Origin: a virus
DNA length: 45,267 bases
IMG/VR virus record: IMGVR_UViG_3300043313_000292
Location: 1 to 45,267 of that record
Strand: one strand, 5' to 3'
Positions 7,241 to 14,213 of the stretch are shown one piece after another. The translations under genes and the position numbers were made by a program. Each line of letters starts with the position of its first letter. Position 1 is the stretch's first letter. A model generated the notes under the pieces. It was not told where the DNA came from. It saw only the letters and a program-made list of their open reading frames with translations, and searched no databases.

Positions 7241-7348
7241 GCACGGGTGGGTGTGGCGGGTCGAGCGGTTCTCTCGGAGCGCGACGACCAGTTCCCACGC
7301 GACACGCCAGCAGATCACGGTCGCCGCGGCGGCCACGACCCTGCTCAT
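7238..7348 (-). CDS. Small membrane protein (36 aa)
   Basis: MSRVVAAAATVICWRVAWEL starts a single hydrophobic helix, followed by a basic tail. It is coupled to the preceding short ORF by TGATG, and its stop TAG forms part of a promoter-like TAGTCT. Function unknown. Confidence 0.5.
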   Translation of the reverse strand: MSRVVAAAATVICWRVAWELVVALRENRSTRHTHPC

Positions 7349-7410
7349 CACGAGCCGGCGTCCTGGTCGGCAAGGTAGGCGGCGATCATCCGGGCGCGGA
7401 CCTCGTCCAT
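7348..7410 (-). CDS. Very short ORF (20 aa), possible coupler
   Basis: MDEVRARMIAAYLADQDAGS overlaps the 3' end of the ERF gene by 25 bases in another frame and meets the next gene at TGATG. It could be a real mini-gene or merely carry translation to the 36-aa gene. Evidence is coupling only. Confidence 0.3.
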   Translation of the reverse strand: MDEVRARMIAAYLADQDAGS

Positions 7411-8315
7411 GTCGTCGCCTCGGAAGCATTGGCGGCCACGCTGCCAGTGCCAGGCGGACCGCTCCGGGGTTGTGCGGATGGGAGGTCGTTGGTCACGGTG
7501 GCGACGACGTCGCCCGTGTCGGTGTCGACGAGGCGGAGTGACGTGTTTCCGTCAACGTCGATGGTGTACTTCCCGCCGACCCATCCGGCGGCGTATTTCT
7601 GGACTCGGTTCTTCGAGCGGCCGTCGAGCCCGTGGAGCCCGATCCCCCAGTTCTCAGCGGCGAGCGCGTAGAGCTGGTGGCGGGTCTCGGAGGCTTCTTT
7701 GCCTCGGAGGGCGGGTGGTAGCGCTGCGATGAACGCCCCCGCGGCCTTCCGTTCCGCTTCGGTCAGCTGCGACCCCTCCGAGGGCGCCTCGTCGTCTCCG
7801 GCGGGGCCGGACGGTGCATCGTCGCGGCGGTCAGGTTGCGGCGCTTGTGCGGACGTCTGGCGGGTCTGCGGGCGTGGTTCGGCCCTCGTCACCTTCGGTT
7901 TGGCCTTCGAGGCTGCGGCGGCGTCGTCGTCGTCCTTGTCCGGGGCGAGCCCGACGACGGAGCACAACGTGTACCGGCGGGCGTACGTGATCGCCGAGCC
8001 GATCTCTTGCGGCGTCCCACGATTCGGGTCGGGCAGCGGATAGTCGCCCCCCTCGACCTCGCCCGATGTGTGCGCCAGCTTGTAGCGGAGCACGAACCGG
8101 CCGTCGTCGGTCAGCATCGGCTTAGCGATCCACGCCAGCCCGTGCGCCCCGAGCAGCGGCAGGATCAGCGGCGTGATGGCGGCGAGGTCCGCATAGCTGT
8201 ATTCGTACGATCCGCCGGACTTCGTGGGCACCTTCGCGGTAGAACCCTTCACGATCGGCGGGAGGTTGGCCTGCACGGCGGCGAGAGCGCCCACGAGGGT
8301 GGCAGCGTCAGTCAT
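7386..8315 (-). CDS. erf: ERF-family single-strand annealing protein
   Basis: A 309-residue protein. The N-terminal domain carries ERF hallmarks: a helical start, YEYSYADLAAITPLILPLL (Y-x-YADL), GLAWIAKPML, GTPQEIGSAITYARRYTL and CSVVGLAPDKDDDD. The middle is a Pro/Glu/Ala-rich linker and the C-terminal part begins near LTEAERKAAGAFIAAL. ERF proteins anneal complementary single strands in phage recombination and genome circularisation. No RecE-like exonuclease was recognised beside it. The start at 8315 overlaps the upstream stop (ATGA). Confidence 0.88.
   Translation of the reverse strand: MTDAATLVGALAAVQANLPPIVKGSTAKVPTKSGGSYEYSYADLAAITPLILPLLGAHGLAWIAKPMLTDDGRFVLRYKLAHTSGEVEGGDYPLPDPNRGTPQEIGSAITYARRYTLCSVVGLAPDKDDDDAAAASKAKPKVTRAEPRPQTRQTSAQAPQPDRRDDAPSGPAGDDEAPSEGSQLTEAERKAAGAFIAALPPALRGKEASETRHQLYALAAENWGIGLHGLDGRSKNRVQKYAAGWVGGKYTIDVDGNTSLRLVDTDTGDVVATVTNDLPSAQPRSGPPGTGSVAANASEATTWTRSAPG
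7539..7554. promoter_or_regulatory. Palindromic site, copy 3
   Basis: TGACGTGTTTCCGTCA inside the 3' part of the ERF gene (minus-strand reading V-D-G-N-T-S-L). The outer five bases on each side are exact and the centre departs from the common GC-rich form. Confidence 0.55.
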
Positions 8316-8812
8316 CGGATGACGGCTTTCCGGTCGGCGTGCGTCGTGTCCCGATAGCGGGCGAGGTCGAGCCCGAGCTTCTCGGCCTCACCGGACCGCC
8401 ACCCGGTGAAGCTCGGAGCGTCACAGCCGGCGAGGACAGCGAACGCTTTGATCGCCTCGTCGACCGTCCTCGGGAATCCGCTGTCGGGGTCCCGCTCGAC
8501 GGCTTTCGCCGCGGCGCCGATGAGTAGCGGTGCGTCGTAGCGGTGCGTCGTCGATGACGCGGTCACGTCAACACGGCCGATGCCGGCCACGAGCCGGTCG
8601 GCTTTCCGGACCGCTTGGACGGTCGGCGCCATTCGCTTCGCGAGGGTGTCTCGGGCTGCGGCGGCGCTGCGGGCCAGTTCAGTCAGGACGGTCAGGTGGG
8701 CGGCCAGGGCGGCGAGGTCGCCTCCGTGTCGGATCATGGCGGTGTCGGGCCACGTGTCGAGGCGGTCGGTGATGTCCTGCGCCCGTTTGCGCAGCTCGTC
8801 GACGAGCGCCAT
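8312..8812 (-). CDS. Hypothetical protein paired with ERF
   Basis: A 166-residue protein. The N-terminal about 80 residues are helical and Ala/Arg-rich (VDELRKRAQDITDRLDTW, then LAAHLTVLTELARSAAAA); the C-terminal part is mixed (HRYDAPLLIGAAAKAVE). Immediate coupling to ERF suggests a recombination partner such as a nuclease regulator or SSB-like factor. No such motif is visible. Confidence 0.6.
   Translation of the reverse strand: MALVDELRKRAQDITDRLDTWPDTAMIRHGGDLAALAAHLTVLTELARSAAAARDTLAKRMAPTVQAVRKADRLVAGIGRVDVTASSTTHRYDAPLLIGAAAKAVERDPDSGFPRTVDEAIKAFAVLAGCDAPSFTGWRSGEAEKLGLDLARYRDTTHADRKAVIR
8555..8570. promoter_or_regulatory. Palindromic site, copy 4
   Basis: TGACGCGGTCACGTCA inside the gene upstream of ERF; the minus strand reads GTTGACGTGACC (V-D-V-T-A-S-S). 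Same sequence as copy 14 at 40328. Confidence 0.65.
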
Positions 8813-9186
8813 CAGGATTCGCCCCCTTCGGGCGTCCACGCGGGCTGTCGGAACACGACCTCGCCGGCCCGCTCGACGACCGCAGCGACGGCGTAGGCGG
8901 CCTGCTCGAACCGGAGCTTCATCTTGTCGGCTATGTAGCCCTCGTGGCATCCGCCGCCCGCTCGGAACGGCAGAATCGCGCATGTCCCTTCGGGTGAGAT
9001 GAGCGACACGGCCACTTCCTCGCGAGCGGTCCGGACCATGATCATCCGGTAGAGCGTCATGTCGCCCGGGGCGAAATCGATGAGCACGGCGCGGCGGCCG
9101 GCGAGGAATCCGAGCGGCTCGAACACGTCGGTCGGGAAACGTGCGGCGGCGTACCGGTAGTCATCGAGGGTGGTGGGCTGTCCCAT
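8812..9186 (-). CDS. Hypothetical protein
   Basis: A 124-residue mixed alpha/beta protein (MGQPTTLDDYRYAAARFPTD) with VLIDFAPGDMTLYRMIMV and a single CH pair. It shares a one-base TGATG junction with the coiled-coil gene before it and ends at the start of the next. Function not recognised. Confidence 0.6.
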   Translation of the reverse strand: MGQPTTLDDYRYAAARFPTDVFEPLGFLAGRRAVLIDFAPGDMTLYRMIMVRTAREEVAVSLISPEGTCAILPFRAGGGCHEGYIADKMKLRFEQAAYAVAAVVERAGEVVFRQPAWTPEGGES

Positions 9187-9812
9187 CAGAACGGAGCCTC
9201 GAACAGCTCGATCGTGGTCGGGTCGACGCGGATCAGGATGGGCGTGTGGTTGCGGTCGAGGGTCTCGCCGGGGCGGATCCGGGACAGCTCGGTGATGCCG
9301 TTCAGGTCGACCGTCTCGACACGCCACCATCCGGCGAGGTGGGGCGACTGGACCTCGATGCCGATGCGGAGCAGCGGCGGGCGTACCGGATCTCCGGCCA
9401 TCGTGCGCGCCCGTTCCTGCTCGTGCAGCTCGTGTATGCGTGCCTGGAGTCGAGCGGCGCGCGCTTCGGCCTGGTCGAGCTTCGCCTTCAGCGCACGCGT
9501 CGGGCCCATCTCGGCGCCGAGGGCCCGATACTCGGCCAGCTCGTCGCGGTCCCGGTCGGTCATCTCGATCGTGGCGCGCTGTGCGTCGTTGCGGAGCTGG
9601 AGCTGCTCGACCTGCGTGGCGAGCCTGCGTTCCGTGTGGCGGGCCCGTTCGAGCGCGAGGTCTGCGTGGACGCGCTCGTCCTTCTCGCGTCGAGCTGCGG
9701 CGGCGTTGTAGTCGGCCAGGGCCCGCATGTCTCGGGCGTGCTGGTCGGCTTCTTTCGCGACGTTCGCCAGATAGGCGATCACGTCGACGTCGTTGGTCAC
9801 GTGGTCAGTCAT
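9186..9812 (-). CDS. Coiled-coil protein
   Basis: A 208-residue protein. Residues about 15-140 are a long charged coiled coil (ALERARHTERRLATQVEQL, then AKLDQAEARAARLQARIHEL), followed by a small beta C-terminal domain of about 70 residues with GWWRVETVDLNG and PILIRVDPTTIELF. The architecture suggests an oligomeric scaffold or DNA-associated protein. No known family. It is coupled to genes on both sides. Confidence 0.65.
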   Translation of the reverse strand: MTDHVTNDVDVIAYLANVAKEADQHARDMRALADYNAAAARREKDERVHADLALERARHTERRLATQVEQLQLRNDAQRATIEMTDRDRDELAEYRALGAEMGPTRALKAKLDQAEARAARLQARIHELHEQERARTMAGDPVRPPLLRIGIEVQSPHLAGWWRVETVDLNGITELSRIRPGETLDRNHTPILIRVDPTTIELFEAPF

Positions 9813-10171
9813 TCGGTGTCCTTGGTGGCGGCGGGCAGGTTGCGGGTAATGGCGGCGTCGATGAGGTGGTCGAGGCTGTCTCGGAGGGCGAACGCTGCGA
9901 TCAGGTCGACCTCGATCATCAGCGACAGCGCTTGGTCGGTCAGGTCGGCGGCGATCCCGACGATGATCCGTTCGGTGCCGTTGGCGGTCGGCTTCAGCAG
10001 CCCGAGCGCCATGCCGGTCAGGTGGCGTTCCCCTACGATGAACTCGACGTCGGACGCGAGGTTGGCGAGGTTGCCCACGTCGTCGAGGTCGAACGGTGCG
10101 ATCTGCGAGAGATCCTCGTCGCTGAACGTCGCCCAGTCGGTCCGTTTCGTGGGCAGCATCCGGTCAGGCAT
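9809..10171 (-). CDS. Hypothetical protein next to XRE regulator
   Basis: A 120-residue protein with a helical start (DLSQIAPFDLDDVGNLANLA), an acidic middle and a C-terminal helix (ALSLMIEVDLIAAFALRDSL). It overlaps the XRE gene by eight bases and the coiled-coil gene by four. No motif is recognised. Confidence 0.6.
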   Translation of the reverse strand: MPDRMLPTKRTDWATFSDEDLSQIAPFDLDDVGNLANLASDVEFIVGERHLTGMALGLLKPTANGTERIIVGIAADLTDQALSLMIEVDLIAAFALRDSLDHLIDAAITRNLPAATKDTE

Positions 10172-10532
10172 CGGTGGTGGCGTTCCTCTCGGGTTCCTGC
10201 TCGACGAGGCGGCGAAGGGCGGCCAGGTCGGCGGTCGTGGCGGTCAGGATGAACGGGACGGGTAGGTGGTCGTCGTCGGGTAGCAGGTCGGCGGTCGCGC
10301 ACTTCAGCGCTTCGGCGGCGACGCGTAAGCGATGGATTGGGACTCGGGTCAGCCCCAGCTCCCAGTCAGCGAACCGGTTGCGGTGAATCGAGCACGCTTC
10401 GGCCATCTGCTCGATCGTCAGCCCGAGCGCCATCCGTCGCGCCCGGATCAGTTTCCCGACCTGCGCGTAGACGTCCTCGATTGGCGTGCGGGCGGGTGGC
10501 GTCAGTCGGCGCCGTACGGATCGGGTCGTCAT
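10164..10532 (-). CDS. XRE-family helix-turn-helix regulator
   Basis: A 122-residue protein. A lambda-repressor-like HTH spans about residues 23-80: VGKLIRARRMALGLTIEQMA, then ACSIHRNRFADWELGLTRVP and LRVAAEALKCATADLL. There is no LexA-type peptidase domain, so if it is a repressor it is not RecA-cleaved. It is embedded in an operon and not next to an operator-promoter, which makes it one of several candidates (with the proteins at 4583 and 26399) for the factor reading the palindromic sites. Confidence 0.85.
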   Translation of the reverse strand: MTTRSVRRRLTPPARTPIEDVYAQVGKLIRARRMALGLTIEQMAEACSIHRNRFADWELGLTRVPIHRLRVAAEALKCATADLLPDDDHLPVPFILTATTADLAALRRLVEQEPERNATTDA

Positions 10533-11104
10533 CAGTAGTCGCCTCGCCTTCCGAGCCATGCGGCGGCTTCGTCGATGCGGGTCCGGTAGTCGTCGGTTTC
10601 GCCGCTGCGGGTGTCGGCGGCGACGGTCATGGCGTCGACGAGGTAGCGTCGCTGCGGCGGGGCGAGCGACCCGAGGACGGACACGAGCCGACCCCACGCT
10701 GTCCGCATGTTGCCGGGCCCGAGGTCGTGGCCTTCGGCGAGCAGGACGGCGGCGGCGACAGCGAGCAGCCGGCGGCGCTCGTCGAGCGCTTCGGCTCGGA
10801 CGCGCATGTCCTCGTCGACGCGGGCGACGTGGGCGGCCCACCAGTCGGGCCAGTCGGCCAGCGGGCAGATGGCGGACGCGATGGCAGCCCCGGCGATCGG
10901 CTTCGCCTTGCCGGTGGTGATCCCGTACGGGTACGTGTCCTCCGGCCCGCTCAGCTCGACGGGGTACATCACGGCCCCGGTCGCCCCGGCGGCGCCGCCG
11001 CCACGGACCCGCTCGAACGTGATCGGGTCGCCCGTGGCGGCGAACGTCGGCCCGTAGCCGGCGAGCTGGTAGACGGTGGCGGGTGTCAGCGCGGAGCGCT
11101 TCAT
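10532..11104 (-). CDS. Hypothetical protein
   Basis: A 190-residue protein. The N-terminal half has an extended, Gly-rich start (LTPATVYQLAGYGPTFAATG) and VMYPVELSGPEDTYPYGITT; the C-terminal half is helical (EALDERRRLLAVAAAVLLAE). It overlaps the XRE gene by one base. Function unknown. Confidence 0.6.
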   Translation of the reverse strand: MKRSALTPATVYQLAGYGPTFAATGDPITFERVRGGGAAGATGAVMYPVELSGPEDTYPYGITTGKAKPIAGAAIASAICPLADWPDWWAAHVARVDEDMRVRAEALDERRRLLAVAAAVLLAEGHDLGPGNMRTAWGRLVSVLGSLAPPQRRYLVDAMTVAADTRSGETDDYRTRIDEAAAWLGRRGDY

Positions 11105-11460
11105 CGTGCCCGGCTGCGGTTGTGGACCTTGACGCCAGCGTTGCGGCTGGCGGACTTTGCGGCCTCGATCAGCGCCGGCCAGTCGTCTCCGGCGACGGCC
11201 ACGTGGCGGAGGTCGACGACCTCGATCGCCGTACGCCCCTCCGTGCTGGCGTCGTATCGGGACACTCGGACGGCCACGGGGTCCCCGAGGGCGAGGGCGA
11301 GGGCCTGCGCCACGGCGGGTGTCGAGCAGGGCGACGGCTCGGGCCGGCGGGTAGGTCGGCCTGGCGTCTGGTAGCGCGGTGCGATGTCGTGGGCGAATGT
11401 GACGTGGTAGGCCAGGGCGTGAGTGACGACCTCGACCTCCGTGGCGTTTGTGCATTCCAT
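11101..11460 (-). CDS. Hypothetical protein, first gene after a regulatory region
   Basis: A 119-residue protein (MECTNATEVEVVTHALAYHV) with a basic C-terminal tail (KSASRNAGVKVHNRSRAR). It starts right after the repeat-bearing intergenic region at 11471-11505, so it probably heads the operon running to 7.4 kb through the XRE and ERF genes. The longer ATG at 11511 would lie inside that promoter region and is rejected. Confidence 0.6.
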   Translation of the reverse strand: MECTNATEVEVVTHALAYHVTFAHDIAPRYQTPGRPTRRPEPSPCSTPAVAQALALALGDPVAVRVSRYDASTEGRTAIEVVDLRHVAVAGDDWPALIEAAKSASRNAGVKVHNRSRAR

Positions 11461-11470
11461 GCCCCGCAAC

Positions 11471-11505
11471 CTACTACACGGCGGTGCATAATGCAACACG
11501 GTGCA
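11471..11505 (-). promoter_or_regulatory. Promoter region with ACACGG(CG)GTGCA repeats
   Basis: The gap after the FtsK-like gene has ACACGGCGGTGCA (11476-11488) and ACACGGTGCA (11496-11505), separated by TAATGCA. The minus strand carries TAGTAG as a weak -10 ten bases before the ATG at 11460. The same ACACGGCGGTGC string recurs at 16765 ahead of the wall-anchored protein, so the two promoters probably share a regulator. Confidence 0.5.
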
Positions 11506-11515
11506 GTGCATTGGG

Positions 11516-12904
11516 TCAGCTGATCGGCTGTTGACGCGCGCCCGTCACTCTCGGCTTGGCCACGAGGTCGATCGCCTCCGGACGCTTCGGGCAGCGCGTG
11601 ACATGGAGCGCCACGAACGCCCGGATCCTGGCCAGCGCCACCGGACGAGGATCCGCCCAGTCGATCACGTCCAGCTCGCCCCGCTCGTTCGCCCACGCCC
11701 GAGCTTCGACGAGCGTCGACATCGGCATGAACGCTCGACAGCGAACGACGCCCGACTCCTCCGCCACGACCGCGTCGAACACGCCCGGCCACTGCTCGGG
11801 GATCGGCTGATACCCGTCCTCGCCGTTCCCGCCACGCGTCCCCTCGCCCAAACCCATATCGGCCACACGCCACCCGTCGACGCGGAACACGACCCGCTGG
11901 CGAAGCTCAGCCCGCAGCACCGTGTCGACGATCGCCCCGATCGGGTTCTGAGCGACAGCGTGGATCGCGAGCCCCAGTTCCCGGCCCTGCTGCGCGAGAT
12001 GTATCACCCGTTCGAGGTCGTCGTCTTCGAGGTCGAGGGCGGGGAACTCTTCGATCACGACGAGGCGAAGGGGAAGCTCGGGTGTCGGATGGTACGGGCG
12101 GCCGTCGAGGATCTCGGCCCGTTTCCGCAGACTCGCCTCGATCCGGCCGATGTCCTCGACGATGCCCCGCTTGGACTTCAGGACGAGCCCGTGGCGGATC
12201 CGAGGGCCGAAGTCGCCGTAACCGGTGCCACCCTTCACGGACCCGTCGTACACGGTGATCTCGACGTTCGGGAACGTCGCGGCGCCCAACAGCATGTCGG
12301 TGACGCCGACCGTCTTACCCGACCCGTTCTGTCCGACCCATAGCGCTGTCTTCGTCAGGTCGATCAGGTAGGGCCGGAGAAACTCGGTCCGGCCGATCGC
12401 GACCTGAAGGCCTCGGCCGCCAGGTGGACGCCGTCCCGGGGCGACCGGGTAGGCGGCGGCGGCGGCCAGCGGATGCGTCCTCGCCACGGTGATCGAGCCA
12501 CGCCCCGGCGAGCCCGGCAGCGGGCGGATCCGGACGAGCCCGACCGTCACCCGACGCGCCAGCGCCCCCGCTACCCGTTCCTCGACCTTCCGCAGCTCGT
12601 CGGCAGTCCAGCCCGGGTAGGACAGTCCGAACTCGATCCCGTCGCCCACCGGACGCCCCCCAGCGTGCACGGTCGGCAGAGGTCGAGCTTCGGTCGAGCG
12701 GAGCCCGGCGGCGGCCCACGCTGCGGGCATCTCGGCCTTGACTTGGCGTGGGTAGCTGTCGGGCAGCGACGTGAGCCCGGCCTGTTCCGGCCGGCGGACG
12801 GCCACCTTTGGCCGACGCCACCGGTCGATGAGCGGCGCCAGGGCGAGATAGGCGACGAGCAGGGCGACGCACGCGAGCGGCCAGACGAACACGGCGGACG
12901 TCAC
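11516..12904 (-). CDS. FtsK/SpoIIIE-like DNA translocase ATPase
   Basis: A 462-residue protein from a GTG at 12904. It has one N-terminal transmembrane helix (residues about 5-27), a linker domain, then a motor domain with Walker A GQNGSGKT (191-198), Walker B LVVIEE (281-286), and HAVAQNP and RQRVVFRVDG motifs typical of the FtsK-HerA class. In actinobacterial plasmids such ATPases (TraB/TraSA type) move double-stranded DNA between cells. Coupled small membrane proteins upstream strengthen a transfer or membrane-tethered DNA-pumping role. Phage packaging is less likely because a terminase is present. It lacks a recognisable gamma (KOPS-reading) domain. Confidence 0.8.
   Translation of the reverse strand: MTSAVFVWPLACVALLVAYLALAPLIDRWRRPKVAVRRPEQAGLTSLPDSYPRQVKAEMPAAWAAAGLRSTEARPLPTVHAGGRPVGDGIEFGLSYPGWTADELRKVEERVAGALARRVTVGLVRIRPLPGSPGRGSITVARTHPLAAAAAYPVAPGRRPPGGRGLQVAIGRTEFLRPYLIDLTKTALWVGQNGSGKTVGVTDMLLGAATFPNVEITVYDGSVKGGTGYGDFGPRIRHGLVLKSKRGIVEDIGRIEASLRKRAEILDGRPYHPTPELPLRLVVIEEFPALDLEDDDLERVIHLAQQGRELGLAIHAVAQNPIGAIVDTVLRAELRQRVVFRVDGWRVADMGLGEGTRGGNGEDGYQPIPEQWPGVFDAVVAEESGVVRCRAFMPMSTLVEARAWANERGELDVIDWADPRPVALARIRAFVALHVTRCPKRPEAIDLVAKPRVTGARQQPIS
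11532..11547. promoter_or_regulatory. Palindromic site, copy 5
   Basis: TGACGCGCGCCCGTCA in the last codons of the FtsK-like gene (minus-strand reading V-T-G-A-R-Q), about 70-90 bases before the next gene's ATG at 11460. Confidence 0.65.
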
Positions 12905-13368
12905 GGCTTCCCCCAGCGGCGGAGCCGTTGCATCCGGCGCACCTTCACGATCGGCAGGGCGGCGAGAAAGACGAGCGTCCACGCCCCGGCGAGCCCGACG
13001 AACGCCAGGGTCGCGAGCGACATGGAGCCGACGAGCAGCCCCCACGCGGCGACCCATACGCGGGTGCGGGTCTGCCACCGGATCACCTTGACAGGCATCC
13101 GCCCGAGCTTGCGTGCGTTGTCGCCAAAGTCGACGGCCTCTCGGACGCCGTAACTCGTCTTCGTCTTCCGCCAGCCCCACGCGGCGAGCCCGGCCGACCA
13201 GTAGACGAGCGACCAGTAGACGAGCGACGCGGCCGGAGCGATCGCCTCCATGTTCCGCGTGGGCGTGACGACCAGCCACCAGACGACATGGGCGAGCGCC
13301 CAGCCGATCCAATAGACGGCGGTCGGGAGCCACATCGGTGAGTCGGTGAGCGCTCCGGCGAGCATCAT
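12901..13368 (-). CDS. Multi-pass membrane protein coupled to the FtsK-like gene
   Basis: A 155-residue protein with hydrophobic segments near residues 13-33 (LPTAVYWIGWALAHVVWWLV), 43-62 (AASLVYWSLVYWSAGLAAWG) and 104-140 (VWVAAWGLLVGSMSLATLAF and TLVFLAALPIV), and a basic C-terminus (RRMQRLRRWGKP). Its stop overlaps the FtsK-like GTG. A membrane partner or anchor for the translocase is the natural reading. No named family. Confidence 0.65.
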   Translation of the reverse strand: MMLAGALTDSPMWLPTAVYWIGWALAHVVWWLVVTPTRNMEAIAPAASLVYWSLVYWSAGLAAWGWRKTKTSYGVREAVDFGDNARKLGRMPVKVIRWQTRTRVWVAAWGLLVGSMSLATLAFVGLAGAWTLVFLAALPIVKVRRMQRLRRWGKP

Positions 13369-13472
13369 CGGCCCCGGTTTCGGAGCTTCAGGGCGGCGCG
13401 CCACCCGTAGGCCACGCCCAACAGGACAGCGGTGTAGCCGGCCATGAACACGAGCCACGGAACGGCAGCCAT
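13365..13472 (-). CDS. Small membrane protein (35 aa)
   Basis: MAAVPWLVFMAGYTAVLLGV begins a single membrane helix, and the tail is basic (RAALKLRNRGR). It overlaps the next gene by ATGA and the previous by TGATG. It belongs to the membrane/translocase cluster by position. Confidence 0.6.
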   Translation of the reverse strand: MAAVPWLVFMAGYTAVLLGVAYGWRAALKLRNRGR

Positions 13473-13630
13473 CACTGGCCAGCTTCCGCGTTGCCTTGCT
13501 TCCATGCGGCGTCCCATTCCTCGAAACGCTTGTCGCCTTGCCCGTACGGGTTCGTGTTCCGAGGCTTCTTCTTCGCGCCGGCCTGCTGTCCTCTCGTGCG
13601 AGCCTTTGTCAGTTGAGCCTTGCTGCTCAT
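13472..13630 (-). CDS. Small basic protein with RMF-like C-terminus
   Basis: A 52-residue protein with a lysine-rich start (MSSKAQLTKARTRGQQAGAK), then NPYGQGDKRFEEWDAAWKQG. The 'NPY...W..AW..G' pattern resembles ribosome modulation factor-type peptides found in phages and actinobacteria. An RMF-like protein would bind and silence ribosomes; the match is short and may be coincidental. An AGGAG-like element (AGGAGATGTAATG) precedes the ATG. Confidence 0.55.
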   Translation of the reverse strand: MSSKAQLTKARTRGQQAGAKKKPRNTNPYGQGDKRFEEWDAAWKQGNAEAGQ

Positions 13631-13639
13631 TACATCTCC

Positions 13640-13948
13640 TTACGGGTAGCTCGCCCAGCGGCGAGGTTTGTTGAATCCGGCGGACCCGGTGAATGACTCG
13701 CCCACCAGGTCCCCGCTCATGGCGTCGTACGCTTTCGCCTTCAGGTGATTGCCCGCATGTCGGGCCATCGTCTGCGCCAGCTTCGAGCGGGCCACCGTGT
13801 AGCGCTTCCGACGCGCCGGGCCGACCCACACGACGACATCACACATCGGGTCGGCCTTGCCGGGGAACCGTCCCGGATCCTCTTTCGAGGCTTGCCCGAC
13901 TCGCATTCCCGGTTTGGCGCCCCGAGGTTTGATCCCGTCACCCTTCAT
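13640..13948 (-). CDS. Hypothetical basic protein
   Basis: A 102-residue, strongly basic protein (MKGDGIKPRGAKPGMRVGQA) with a central VVVWVGPARRKRYTVARSKL. The start at 13948 lies 10 bases inside the preceding gene. No family recognised; charge suggests nucleic-acid contact. Confidence 0.55.
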   Translation of the reverse strand: MKGDGIKPRGAKPGMRVGQASKEDPGRFPGKADPMCDVVVWVGPARRKRYTVARSKLAQTMARHAGNHLKAKAYDAMSGDLVGESFTGSAGFNKPRRWASYP

Positions 13949-14213
13949 CGCCCCACCGTTCGAGCTGACGGGTCGACGCACGGTAGAGCATGGCGGCGGC
14001 CCAGATCCCGGCGGCGACGAGCCCTCCGAGGGCGGTCGCCCAGACGGCCAGGGCGGCGCCCATCGGGAGCGTCCAGACGGCCACGGTCGCCCCGGCGAGA
14101 ATCAGGCAGGCGCCGATGAGCGCTCCGAGGATCAGCCCGTGGCGCGGCGTCGACGTGTAGCTGCCACCGGCCCGCTCGAACCCTCGCCCATGCAGTTGAC
14201 GTGCGCGCGTCAC
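13938..14213 (-). CDS. Two-helix membrane protein
   Basis: A 91-residue protein from a GTG at 14213 that overlaps the upstream stop as GTGA. Hydrophobic segments lie at about residues 26-46 (HGLILGALIGACLILAGATV) and 50-75 (AALAVWATALGGLVAAGIWA). A palindromic site covers the start codon, so its first residues are V-T-R-A-R-Q. Probably another part of the membrane cluster beside the FtsK-like ATPase. Confidence 0.6.
   Translation of the reverse strand: MTRARQLHGRGFERAGGSYTSTPRHGLILGALIGACLILAGATVAVWTLPMGAALAVWATALGGLVAAGIWAAAMLYRASTRQLERWGDEG
14197..14212. promoter_or_regulatory. Palindromic site, copy 6, over a start/stop junction
   Basis: TGACGTGCGCGCGTCA spans the GTGA junction between the GIY-YIG/HTH gene and the two-helix membrane protein. 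Binding here could block elongation across the junction or mask the start. Confidence 0.7.

Noticed and set aside
9141-10265. 374-codon plus-strand ORF
   Set aside because: Antisense to three coupled minus-strand genes, with no domain signal.
10164-10841. 225-codon version of the XRE regulator
   Set aside because: The added N-terminus is Arg/Pro-rich shadow of the upstream gene; the ATG at 10532 gives a standard small XRE protein.
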